Shown here: positions 50,781 through 59,018 of the stretch, piece after piece
How the letters are laid out: each line of letters begins with the position of its first letter
How positions within the stretch are numbered: the stretch's first letter is position 1
From: Ga0077555 sp050250755
GTDB lineage: Bacteria > Pseudomonadota > Alphaproteobacteria > Rhizobiales > Hyphomicrobiaceae
NCBI GenBank assembly: GCA_050250755.1
Contig: JBFWOB010000010.1
Coordinates: 62,001-126,000 of the forward strand
DNA length: 64,000 nucleotides
Direction: 5' to 3'
Notes under the pieces: generated by a model
What the model was told of the DNA's origin: nothing
Databases searched by the model: none
Seen by the model: only the letters and a program-made list of their open reading frames with translations
Made by a program: the position numbers and the translations under genes

Positions 50781-51749
50781 TCAGATCCATCCGCGCCAGC
50801 GGAAGACCAGATAGGGCACGATGCCGACCGCGATCATCAGGACGAGCGCTGCCGGGTAGCCGTAGGTCCATTCCAGCTCCGGCATGTGCTTGAAGTTCAT
50901 GCCGTAGATGCCGGCGATCAACGTCGGCGGCATCAGCGTGGTCGCCAGCACCGAGAAAATCTTCATCGACTTGTTCTGCTCGATGGAGATCGCACCAAGC
51001 GTCGCGTCCAAAAGGAACGTCGTTTGGTCCATCAGAAAGCGCATCTGTTCGGAGAGTGAACGGACGTCCCGCCGGGCAACCTTGATCCGGGCCTGCACCT
51101 CGCTTCCGTTGCCGCCCTCACGCAGATGGGTTGCCAGGAATGTCAGCAGCCGTTCCAAGGAGAAGGCGCTTTCCTCGAGGCGGGCCGTGATGTCGCCCTG
51201 CCGACCGATATTGCGCAGCACCTCGTCCAGGCGCTTGGAATAGTGCCGCCGATGCGTTCGCGTTTCGAAGATTCCACGGGCAATGCGCTCGATTTCGTCC
51301 TGGGACCGTTCAATGCTGTCGGCCGCGCGATCGATGATCGTCTCGAGGATGCCCATGAGGATGTGCGGAGCGCTGCCGCAGTCGAACTCGCCCTTGGCGG
51401 CGCGGGCCATGTAAATCGGAAATGCTTTCAGGGTTTGATAGCGGATGGTGACGAGCCGGTTAGCCGTAAGAATGAAAGTGACGGTGGCGCCGTCAGGGAT
51501 CGGGCTCTCGACGTTATAAACGACGTAAGCCGTCATATATGGCACGCCGTTTTCCCGGTAGAGGCGGCTGGAGGCCTCGATCTCGCGGGCCTCGGCGCGG
51601 GTTGGAATCTCGATGCCGAGCGCGCGCTCGACGATCGCATCCTCCTCGGGTGTCGGTTCGACCAGATCGATCCAGACCGTGCGATCGGTGACGACCGGTT
51701 GCGTCTGTTGCGCGAGTCGACCGCCAGCGATCTCGAATGCGGTGATCAT
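50781..51749 (-). CDS. corA: CorA-family Mg2+/Co2+ transporter
   Basis: A 322-residue CorA-type channel. A cytoplasmic alpha/beta and coiled helical domain (about 1-260), including the long stalk helix ARRDVRSLSEQMRFLMDQTTFLLDA, leads to two C-terminal membrane helices with the selectivity signature YGMNF in the loop between them (about residue 283). It is a homopentamer in known structures and mediates Mg2+ uptake. It lies 32 bases downstream of the uncharacterised Cys-rich membrane protein gene, with which it may be co-transcribed. Confidence 0.94.
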   Translation of the reverse strand: MITAFEIAGGRLAQQTQPVVTDRTVWIDLVEPTPEEDAIVERALGIEIPTRAEAREIEASSRLYRENGVPYMTAYVVYNVESPIPDGATVTFILTANRLVTIRYQTLKAFPIYMARAAKGEFDCGSAPHILMGILETIIDRAADSIERSQDEIERIARGIFETRTHRRHYSKRLDEVLRNIGRQGDITARLEESAFSLERLLTFLATHLREGGNGSEVQARIKVARRDVRSLSEQMRFLMDQTTFLLDATLGAISIEQNKSMKIFSVLATTLMPPTLIAGIYGMNFKHMPELEWTYGYPAALVLMIAVGIVPYLVFRWRGWI

Positions 51750-51781
51750 ACTGGTGTGCTCCGCCTGTCACGGCTGGGGGA

Positions 51782-52975
51782 CTAGGTGAAGGGGCCGACC
51801 GGCTCCCGTCGTACTGTCTCGCCGCGGAGCGCTGCCGGCAAGCGGCCGATCAGGACGATTACGCCGACGTAGCTTGCCATGGCAATCACGGCGAAGGTGA
51901 ATACCTCGCCGCCGATGCCGACGATCTTGGCGGACCAATTGCTGATATCCTGTCCACGTACAAAGAATGCGACAGCCGAGGCAAGAGTGCCCAGTATTTG
52001 GCCAAAGCGCGCATCCTCTTTCAGCCGATCCTTGAAGTGAAATGTGAGCAGAAGCACCCAGGGGACCGTTACCAAACTGAGCCGGAGCGGAAGTTTCAGG
52101 TTTTGTCCGAACATCACGTCGGATGCGAGTTGATAGGCATAGTCCATGACCGGCCAAGCGAGCATGGCGACGGCGCCGATCTGCAACCCAAGCTCCATCT
52201 GGCGCTGCCACCGTGAATAGCGTGCTCGCAGCGTTTTCTTCCACACGACCAGCATCAGCCCGATGGTGACCAGGACGATGATGAAGAAGCACTTGAAGGG
52301 AAGGAGGTAGCGGTCGAGTTGGGCAGCTTGCGATTTGGTCTGGGGATTCTCCCACAGGCGATAGAGGCGACCGGCAAAGGCCGCACCGACCTTGCAGCAT
52401 TGCTCGGCGTTGAGTAACTCGCGCGCCGGAAAACAATAGCGCACGTTGCGGTTGTCCGGATTGCCCTCCGTGAATTCATCGCGCGTGCAATCGCGGGCGA
52501 AGGGCGACAGGCTGTTGCGGTCGAGGGCCGTCTCGCGGATGTGCACCAGCGTCGGCAGGATCGGATGCACGCACTGGCTCTTCCCATTCAGACAGCTCAG
52601 CGGTTGCTGCGCGTCGGTGCTCAGCGCGGCCGGCGAGGCCTCCCAAACGGCCCGAAACGGGGTCTGGTCCAGGCGGTCGGCGAACCAGAGCGCGGCGCCA
52701 ACAGCAAGCGCTGCACCCAACAGAAATCGCAGTTTCAAGAACCAGTGCGATCCGTTGAGGTAAAGGTCGGCGAAAATGACGGCCGGTAAATAGAACGCAA
52801 CGAGGGCCAGGATGCCGAGCGTTGGGAAGAAAATGAAAAGATAGCTGTTCGCGGCGAGGATGGTGATGAGCTCCGCATCGCGAAATTCGACGATGACAGA
52901 GGCCGTCGAGGCCAGGAAAGCCGCGCCAAGCATGATGAAGACGAGCGCAACAAACCACTGGGAAAACTTAGACAC
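51782..52975 (-). CDS. Membrane protein with Cys-rich extramembrane loop, uncharacterised
   Basis: A 397-residue protein with about 7-8 membrane segments. Three N-terminal helices are followed by a long soluble loop (about 100-220) with six Cys in the pattern SCLNGKSQC, RDCTRDE, RYCFP and EQCCK, then four to five more helices. The loop also has clustered Arg, Asp and Asn. Even spacing of Cys suggests disulfides in the periplasm. Start is a GTG at 52975 with GGGGGAG 8 bases upstream; the longer frame to 53077 is rejected. No family recognised. Its gene sits immediately upstream of corA on the same strand. Confidence 0.68.
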   Translation of the reverse strand: MSKFSQWFVALVFIMLGAAFLASTASVIVEFRDAELITILAANSYLFIFFPTLGILALVAFYLPAVIFADLYLNGSHWFLKLRFLLGAALAVGAALWFADRLDQTPFRAVWEASPAALSTDAQQPLSCLNGKSQCVHPILPTLVHIRETALDRNSLSPFARDCTRDEFTEGNPDNRNVRYCFPARELLNAEQCCKVGAAFAGRLYRLWENPQTKSQAAQLDRYLLPFKCFFIIVLVTIGLMLVVWKKTLRARYSRWQRQMELGLQIGAVAMLAWPVMDYAYQLASDVMFGQNLKLPLRLSLVTVPWVLLLTFHFKDRLKEDARFGQILGTLASAVAFFVRGQDISNWSAKIVGIGGEVFTFAVIAMASYVGVIVLIGRLPAALRGETVRREPVGPFT

Positions 52976-53073
52976 GTCCGTACTCCCCCGCCACTTCCCC
53001 CGGCGTGGCGCGGACTTTATCAAAATGAGTGCATGAGGCCAGCACGCGAGCGTCGCGGTGTGTGGCGCAATGG

Positions 53074-54231
53074 TCACGCTCTGGCTGGAGGCCTTACCGG
53101 ACGGTCCAATGCAAGGACGATGAGGCCTGCGATCAGACCCCAGAACGCCGAGCCGATGCCGGCGACAGCAATGCCCGACGCGGTAACCGCGAACGTGACG
53201 ACCGCGGCAAAGCGATGCCGCTCATCGGCCAGAGCGGTGCCGAGAGAGCCCGTCAAAGCACCGATCAGTCCGAGCCCGGCAATCGTCTTGATGAGGGCTG
53301 TGGGAAACGCCGCAAAGAGCGCAACCAGCGACGCGCCGGCTGCGGCGAGGCCGGAATAGACGATCATATATGCAATACCGGTCCACCACCGTTTAGCCGG
53401 ATCGGGATGTGCGTCGGGCCCGGTGCAGATGGCTGCGGTGATGGCCGCGAGATTGACCGTGTGGGCGCCCAGCGGCGCGATTGCCAATGACGCAAGACCA
53501 GTGACGAGCAACGAGGACGTGAGAGGAGGTTCGTAGCCCGACGCCTTGAGGACCGCTGCTCCGGGCAGGTTCTGGGAGGCCATCGTCACAAGGTAGAGTG
53601 GCAAGCCCAGGCCGACGAGCGTCGGAATGTCGAAGCGCGGCTCGATCACGGTGAATGTGGACAACGTGAGTGGGGGCCAGCTCTCGATGAGGCCCAGCGC
53701 TGCTGCGATCCCGGTTCCCGCTGTAATGACGAGCAGCATTGCGGTGCCGGGGCTTCTGAGGCGTACGACCAGAAACAGAATGACTAGCGGCAGTACGATG
53801 AGTGGCGTCTCGGGTGCCACTTCGATCATCTGCAACACAAAGCGTACGAGCACACCGGCCAGCATCCCGGCCGCAACGCCAACCGGTAGCCGGCGTACAG
53901 CAGCGTCGAGTGGTCGGATGAGCGCCGTGGCCACGATCAGCGCCCCGGTCAGCAGAAATGCGCCGACCGCGGCGTCCATTTTGATGGTGCCGCCGGTGGC
54001 CGCGATCACGGCAGCCCCCGGGGTCGACCATGCAGTAATGATCGGCATCCGATGCCACCACGAAAGCAGGCCGGAGGTCAGCGCCATCGACAGGCAAAGC
54101 GCGGTTACCCAGGATGTCGTTTCGGTTGGAGTTGCGCCCAGCGCACGGGCTGCCTCGAGCACCACGGCCAGCGCGCCTGCGATGCCGACAAGCGCCGCGA
54201 CAATGGCGGCCGTGATTGTGGAGAGGCGCAT
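53074..54231 (-). CDS. BenE/YdcO-family transporter
   Basis: A 385-residue integral membrane protein with about 12 hydrophobic segments, of the BenE (benzoate:H+ symporter) family within the nucleobase/ascorbate-like transporter fold. Family-like sequence includes WSTPGAAVIAATGG in the third helix, ASQNLPGAAVLKASGY in the central region and APLGAHTVNLAAITAAICTG further on. No aromatic-degradation genes are close, so benzoate is only the family default. Start at the ATG at 54231 with AGGATG upstream; the frame continues to 54381 with an unlikely polar leader. Confidence 0.88.
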   Translation of the reverse strand: MRLSTITAAIVAALVGIAGALAVVLEAARALGATPTETTSWVTALCLSMALTSGLLSWWHRMPIITAWSTPGAAVIAATGGTIKMDAAVGAFLLTGALIVATALIRPLDAAVRRLPVGVAAGMLAGVLVRFVLQMIEVAPETPLIVLPLVILFLVVRLRSPGTAMLLVITAGTGIAAALGLIESWPPLTLSTFTVIEPRFDIPTLVGLGLPLYLVTMASQNLPGAAVLKASGYEPPLTSSLLVTGLASLAIAPLGAHTVNLAAITAAICTGPDAHPDPAKRWWTGIAYMIVYSGLAAAGASLVALFAAFPTALIKTIAGLGLIGALTGSLGTALADERHRFAAVVTFAVTASGIAVAGIGSAFWGLIAGLIVLALDRPVRPPARA

Positions 54232-54393
54232 GTGGGAGGCATCCTGATCGTTGGTCGGGGTGGTCAAAGCACGCGTCGCAGGATGTGGCAATGTTACGAT
54301 GCGGGCGGAGCGCCACGTTGATGTCTGGCCGTTTGTATTTCCCGTCGTCGAGGGGCAGCGGGTATCGGAGGGGGATTGCAACGGGAGCCTTCG

Positions 54394-55005
54394 ATGTCGA
54401 CCGATCGTTTAAGGCCTGCACCCATTGAGGCGTGGGATGCGTGGCGTCCGACCGAGCTCGCGTGCCGGCTGAAGCGTGTATCGCGGACATGGTATGTGGT
54501 TGGCGGGTGGGCGCTCGATCTGTGGCATGGCTTCCAGACGCGCGAGCATGAGGATCTGGAGTTCAGCGCTCTATCCGACGACGTTGCGGTGTTCCGCGAA
54601 CTGTTGGGCGAGCTTGCGTTTTTCACAGCCCATGCTGGCGTCGTCGAGTTCCTACCCAAGACGGCGGAGCCGCCAACTCATGTCGCCCAATTGTGGGGGC
54701 TTGATACGGCTGCCGGATACTGGCGCGTGGATATGATGATCGAGCGCGGTACACCGTCGACATGGGTTTACAAGCGCGATCCGACAATTTGCGCTGCCCG
54801 GTCCGAGGCGATCCGCACCGATGAAAAGGGAATAGCGTACCTCGCGCCTGCGGCCGTGTTGCTGTTCAAGGCAAAGCATCGCCGTCCAAAGGACGAGACG
54901 GACTTCGAACGGGCGCTGCCGAAGCTCAGCCTCGCAGATCGGGGAATTCTCAAGCGGTGGCTGGATATTGCCCACCCAGGCCATGCGTGGCGAGATGCGC
55001 TTTGA
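54394..55005 (+). CDS. Aminoglycoside-nucleotidyltransferase-like protein
   Basis: A 203-residue DNA-polymerase-beta-fold nucleotidyltransferase of the ANT(2'')/LinB-like group. The active site has VVGGWALDLWHG followed by REHEDLEFS; the second acidic position is Glu where ANT(2'') has Asp, while the later VDMMIER supplies the third acid. The C-terminal half has YLAPAAVLLFKAKHRRPKDETDFERAL, the substrate-binding helical part found in this family. It could modify a small molecule or serve as an orphan toxin-like enzyme; resistance cannot be claimed. Start at 54394 (ACGGGAG 8 bases upstream). Divergent from the BenE-type gene. Confidence 0.8.
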   Translation: MSTDRLRPAPIEAWDAWRPTELACRLKRVSRTWYVVGGWALDLWHGFQTREHEDLEFSALSDDVAVFRELLGELAFFTAHAGVVEFLPKTAEPPTHVAQLWGLDTAAGYWRVDMMIERGTPSTWVYKRDPTICAARSEAIRTDEKGIAYLAPAAVLLFKAKHRRPKDETDFERALPKLSLADRGILKRWLDIAHPGHAWRDAL

Positions 55006-55047
55006 CGAGAGAATTAAGCCGTTACAAAGCGCTGGCGTTGTGTCGGC

Positions 55048-58000
55048 CTAAGCACGTTTTCCCTCAGCCATTGCCGCAAGCTCGGTGAGGAGGCCCTGCA
55101 CGCCCTTCATCCGGGCGCCGGACTTTTCCCACTCGCCCCGGAAAACCAGCTTGGAGTCGGGCTGCACCTTCACTAGGCCCTTCGATGCAGCAATGAACTT
55201 CACCAGAGCATCGGGATTGGCGAACGCACCCTTACGGAATGCAATCGAGGCGCCCTTCGTTCCAGCATCGAGTTGCGCGATCCCCGCGCGGCGGCAAAGC
55301 GCTTTCAGCTCCATGACATCGAGCAGCGCTTCGGCTTCGGCTGGGAGCGACCCGAACCGGTCGAGCAACTCTGCCGCGAACTGGTCGATCTGCTCGCGTG
55401 TGACTAGGCCCGAAAGGCGTCGATAAAGGCCGAGCCGAACCTGCAGGTCGGCGATGTAGCTCTCGGGGAGTAGGACAGGCATGCCGAGCTGTATCTGCGG
55501 GCTCCACTGATCGGCGGTTGTGCCGTCGATGTCGCCACCCTTGAGCGCTTCGATCGTCTCTTCGAGCATCGACTGGTAAAGCTCGAAGCCGACCTCGCGA
55601 ATGTGACCGGACTGCTCGTCGCCGAGCAGATTGCCGGCACCGCGAATGTCGAGATCGTGGCTCGCGAGCGAGAATCCGGCGCCAAGCTGATCGAGCGATT
55701 GCAGCACCTTCAAGCGTTTTTCGGCGCCTTCGGTGAGCCGCTGGCCAACCGGCGTCGTGAAGTAGGCGTAGGCGCGCGTCTTCGAGCGCCCGACGCGACC
55801 GCGAAGCTGATAAAGCTGCGCGAGGCCAAACATATCCGCGCGGTGAACGATCAAGGTGTTGGCGCGCGGGATGTCGAGGCCGGATTCCACGATCGCGGTC
55901 GAGAGCAGCACGTCGTACTGGCCCTCGTAGAAGGCCGTCATGATGTCTTCGAGCTCAGTCGGGGAGAGCTGCCCATGGGCGCGCGCGACCTTCAACTCGG
56001 GCACGTGTTCTGCCAGAAATTCTCCGACGTCATCGAGATCTGCGATGCGCGGCACGACATAGAACGACTGCCCGCCACGATGGCGCTCGCGGCGCAAAGC
56101 TTCGCGCAGGATGATGGGATCGACGGGCGAAATGTACGTGCGCACGGCGAGACGATCGACGGGCGGGGTGGTGATGAGCGACAGCTCGCGGACGCCCGAA
56201 AGCGCGAGTTGCAGGGTGCGCGGGATCGGGGTCGCGGACAGCGTCAGAACGTGCACGTCCTCCTTGAGCTGCTTCAGGCGTTCCTTGTGGCCAACGCCGA
56301 AATGCTGCTCTTCGTCGATAATGAGTAGGCCGAGCCGTGCAAATTGGATCGTCTTCGACAGCAGCGCATGTGTTCCGACAACAATGTCGATCGTTCCGTC
56401 GGCAAGGCCCTTGCGCACCTCGCTCAGCTCCTTCGTCGGAACGAGTCGCGATGCGCGGCCGATCTTCAGTGGCAAACCCTGGAAGCGTGCGACGAAAGTC
56501 TTGTAATGCTGGCGCGCCAGAAGCGTGGTCGGCACGACGACGGCCACTTGTAAGCCCGCCATGGCAGCGACGAACGCCGCACGCAAGGCGACCTCGGTCT
56601 TGCCGAAGCCCACATCGCCGCACACGAGGCGGTCCATCGGCTTGCCTGCTGCGAGATCCTCGACAACCGCGTCGATGGAGGCCGCTTGATCCTCCGTCTC
56701 GTCGTAAGGGAAGCGCGCAACGAACTCCTCGTAGGCACCCTCTGGTTTGACGAGCACGGGGGCCTCGCGGAGCTGGCGCAAGGCCGCAACCTTGATCAGC
56801 TCCGAGGCGATCTCGCGCAGCCGCTTTTTCAGCCGTGCCTTGCGGGTTTGCCACGCGACACCGCCGAGACGATCGAGCTCGACGCCGGTCTCATCCGAGC
56901 CGTATCGCGACAGCAGCTCGATGTTCTCGACCGGCAAGTACAACTTGTCGCCACCGTGATACGCGAGCTCGAGGCAATCGTGCGGGGCGCCGAGCGCGGT
57001 GATGGTCTGCAGGCCGACGAAACGACCGATGCCATGGTCCGCATGAACGACCAGATCGCCAACCGACAGGCTCGTCGCCTCGGTGATGACGTCGGCCGCC
57101 TTCTTCGCTCGACGGCGCGGGCGGACGAGGCGGTCGCCGAGGATGTCCTGCTCACCGATGATGGCGAGATCAGGCGTCTCGAAGCCGGCCTCGAGCCCAA
57201 GCACGGCAAGCATTGGTGTTGCAGCGGGCGTGATCAACGCCTCGTCGTAGGTCTCGATCTTTTTCGTGCCGGAAAGCCCATGCTCGGCGAGCAACACGGC
57301 CAAACGCTCGCGTGCACCCGGTGTCCAGGCGGCGACGAGGGTGCGCTTGCCCTTTGAGGTGAGGCTGCGGATATGACTGACGACAGCATCGAAGAGGTTG
57401 ACATCCTCCGACGAGCGTTCGGGCGCGAACGACCGGCCTCTGCGGCCATTGAACGAACGGATCGTTCCGCCGACGTCTTCGGTTTCGAAGGCTGAAAGCC
57501 GTGAAACACGCCTCGTTGCGAGGGCCTTTTTCCACTCGGGCGCCGGAATGAACATTTGGCCCGGAGGCACCGGCTTATAGGGCGGCGCGCCGAAAGTCGC
57601 GACCTCGAGTGCATCGACGCGCGCCTGATAGTGCTCGTCGATGAGGGCGTGCCGATCCGTCAGTGATTGCTCGGCCATGTGGTCGAGCGAGATGGGGCTA
57701 TCGGGAAGGTAATCGAAGATCGTCTCGAGATGATCGTGAAAGAGCGGGAGCCAATGCTCCTGACCTGGGAAGCGTTGGCCGGCGCTCACCGCTTCATAGA
57801 GTTGGTCGTCGGAGTGGGCCGGGCCGAACAACGATACGTAAGCTTGCCGGAAACGGCTGGTGGCGGAGTTGCCGAAGGCAAGCTCGCTCATGGGTGTGAG
57901 CATGAGCCGCTGCACGATCTTCTGCGTGCGCTGGGTCTCGGGATCGAAGCTCTTGATGCTCTCGAGCGTGTCGTCGAAGAAGTCGAGGCGGACGGGGCTC

Positions 58001-58569
58001 TGCCGGCCGGGGGGAAAGAGATCGACGAGGCTACCCCGGACCGCGAATTCGCCGGGCTCCATCACGGTACTGGCGCGAACGAATCCCGCGAGCGTCAGCC
58101 GGTCGATCAGTTGACCGCGATCGATCCGCTGGCCGGGTGCGATCTGGCGGAGCGATTGCTTGATGTAGGCGCGTGGCGGCAGTCTCTGCAACACGGCATT
58201 GACCGTAGCCAGGACAACGGTCGGCTCCTTGCGGGCGCCGGCGGCGAGAATGGCGAGTGTCGCGATGCGCTTGGCAACGAGGTCGGCGTTGGGGCCGATT
58301 CGGTCATAGGGAACGGTGTCCCAGGCCGGCAGGGTGATGACTTTGGTTTTCGGGGAAAAAAAGGCGAGGGCAGCTTCCAGCTCGCCGATGCGGCGGTCGT
58401 CACGCGCGACGTGCAGCAGCGCCATGGGTTGGCCGGCAATGGCCGACGCTTCCGCGGCGAGCTGGCCGAGGACCAGGCCATCGTAGCCTTCGGGCACGCC
58501 GACGATGGTCTCGGTGCCGGTAGGGAGCGTTGCGGGCTTTTCTTTGGTAGCGGAAGCGGCCGTCGTCAC
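55048..58569 (-). CDS. mfd: Transcription-repair coupling factor Mfd
   Basis: A 1173-residue Mfd of normal length. The UvrB-homology region (about 1-350), the RNA-polymerase-interacting domain (near VGDLVVHADHGIGRFVG, about 505), the superfamily 2 motor with Walker A GDVGFGKTEVALR (about 645) and DEEQHFG, and the C-terminal D7 domain are all in order. It removes stalled RNA polymerase and recruits UvrA. The start is a GTG at 58569 that overlaps the sdhE stop by four bases (GTGA), so the two are co-translated. Confidence 0.97.
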   Translation of the reverse strand: MTTAASATKEKPATLPTGTETIVGVPEGYDGLVLGQLAAEASAIAGQPMALLHVARDDRRIGELEAALAFFSPKTKVITLPAWDTVPYDRIGPNADLVAKRIATLAILAAGARKEPTVVLATVNAVLQRLPPRAYIKQSLRQIAPGQRIDRGQLIDRLTLAGFVRASTVMEPGEFAVRGSLVDLFPPGRQSPVRLDFFDDTLESIKSFDPETQRTQKIVQRLMLTPMSELAFGNSATSRFRQAYVSLFGPAHSDDQLYEAVSAGQRFPGQEHWLPLFHDHLETIFDYLPDSPISLDHMAEQSLTDRHALIDEHYQARVDALEVATFGAPPYKPVPPGQMFIPAPEWKKALATRRVSRLSAFETEDVGGTIRSFNGRRGRSFAPERSSEDVNLFDAVVSHIRSLTSKGKRTLVAAWTPGARERLAVLLAEHGLSGTKKIETYDEALITPAATPMLAVLGLEAGFETPDLAIIGEQDILGDRLVRPRRRAKKAADVITEATSLSVGDLVVHADHGIGRFVGLQTITALGAPHDCLELAYHGGDKLYLPVENIELLSRYGSDETGVELDRLGGVAWQTRKARLKKRLREIASELIKVAALRQLREAPVLVKPEGAYEEFVARFPYDETEDQAASIDAVVEDLAAGKPMDRLVCGDVGFGKTEVALRAAFVAAMAGLQVAVVVPTTLLARQHYKTFVARFQGLPLKIGRASRLVPTKELSEVRKGLADGTIDIVVGTHALLSKTIQFARLGLLIIDEEQHFGVGHKERLKQLKEDVHVLTLSATPIPRTLQLALSGVRELSLITTPPVDRLAVRTYISPVDPIILREALRRERHRGGQSFYVVPRIADLDDVGEFLAEHVPELKVARAHGQLSPTELEDIMTAFYEGQYDVLLSTAIVESGLDIPRANTLIVHRADMFGLAQLYQLRGRVGRSKTRAYAYFTTPVGQRLTEGAEKRLKVLQSLDQLGAGFSLASHDLDIRGAGNLLGDEQSGHIREVGFELYQSMLEETIEALKGGDIDGTTADQWSPQIQLGMPVLLPESYIADLQVRLGLYRRLSGLVTREQIDQFAAELLDRFGSLPAEAEALLDVMELKALCRRAGIAQLDAGTKGASIAFRKGAFANPDALVKFIAASKGLVKVQPDSKLVFRGEWEKSGARMKGVQGLLTELAAMAEGKRA

Positions 58570-58850
58570 GCGGGGGAAACTCCATCGGCATTCGATAGCC
58601 CGTGGAACGCACGAATGCGCCCAACGAGGTCAGTCAGGTCATTCTGTGTGCGGGCTTCCCCACTCATGATCCAAGTCTGGAGGTCGGGGTCGGGTAGCGC
58701 AATCAGGCGTTCGAAATCGGCGAGCTCGGCTTCACTCATCGTGTCGAGGCGGGCTTCGCCGTAGCGACCCAGCAGCCAATCCATTTCCTTAGTGCCACGA
58801 TGGTTGGCACGGTAGGCGGCGCGGCGGCGGCGCGTATCTAGTTCGTTCAT
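58566..58850 (-). CDS. sdhE: FAD assembly factor SdhE (succinate dehydrogenase assembly factor 2)
   Basis: A 94-residue SdhE/DUF339 protein, which helps covalently attach FAD to SdhA. The family core RRRAAYRANHRGTKEMDWLLG (Arg-Gly-x-x-Glu motif, residues about 8-28) and the helical LADFERLIALPDPDLQTWIM segment are present. Start chosen at the ATG at 58850; the frame from 59015 adds a leader that runs over the recG start. Overlaps mfd by GTGA and faces recG, a conserved arrangement in Hyphomicrobiales. Confidence 0.92.
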   Translation of the reverse strand: MNELDTRRRRAAYRANHRGTKEMDWLLGRYGEARLDTMSEAELADFERLIALPDPDLQTWIMSGEARTQNDLTDLVGRIRAFHGLSNADGVSPA

Positions 58851-59018
58851 GACGGGTCCCGCGCGGGCAAAGAGAAAAGATGATCCACAGTGTGAGAGCG
58901 ACGGCCGACGCCGTCCTGTCCACGTTCGCGGCCTGCGTGATATAGCGCCGAAGGCCCCGCTCGGAAAGTCTATGTCGACGGGGTCGCAGAGGCATCGCGT
59001 CAGCTCCGAGGCCAAGAG

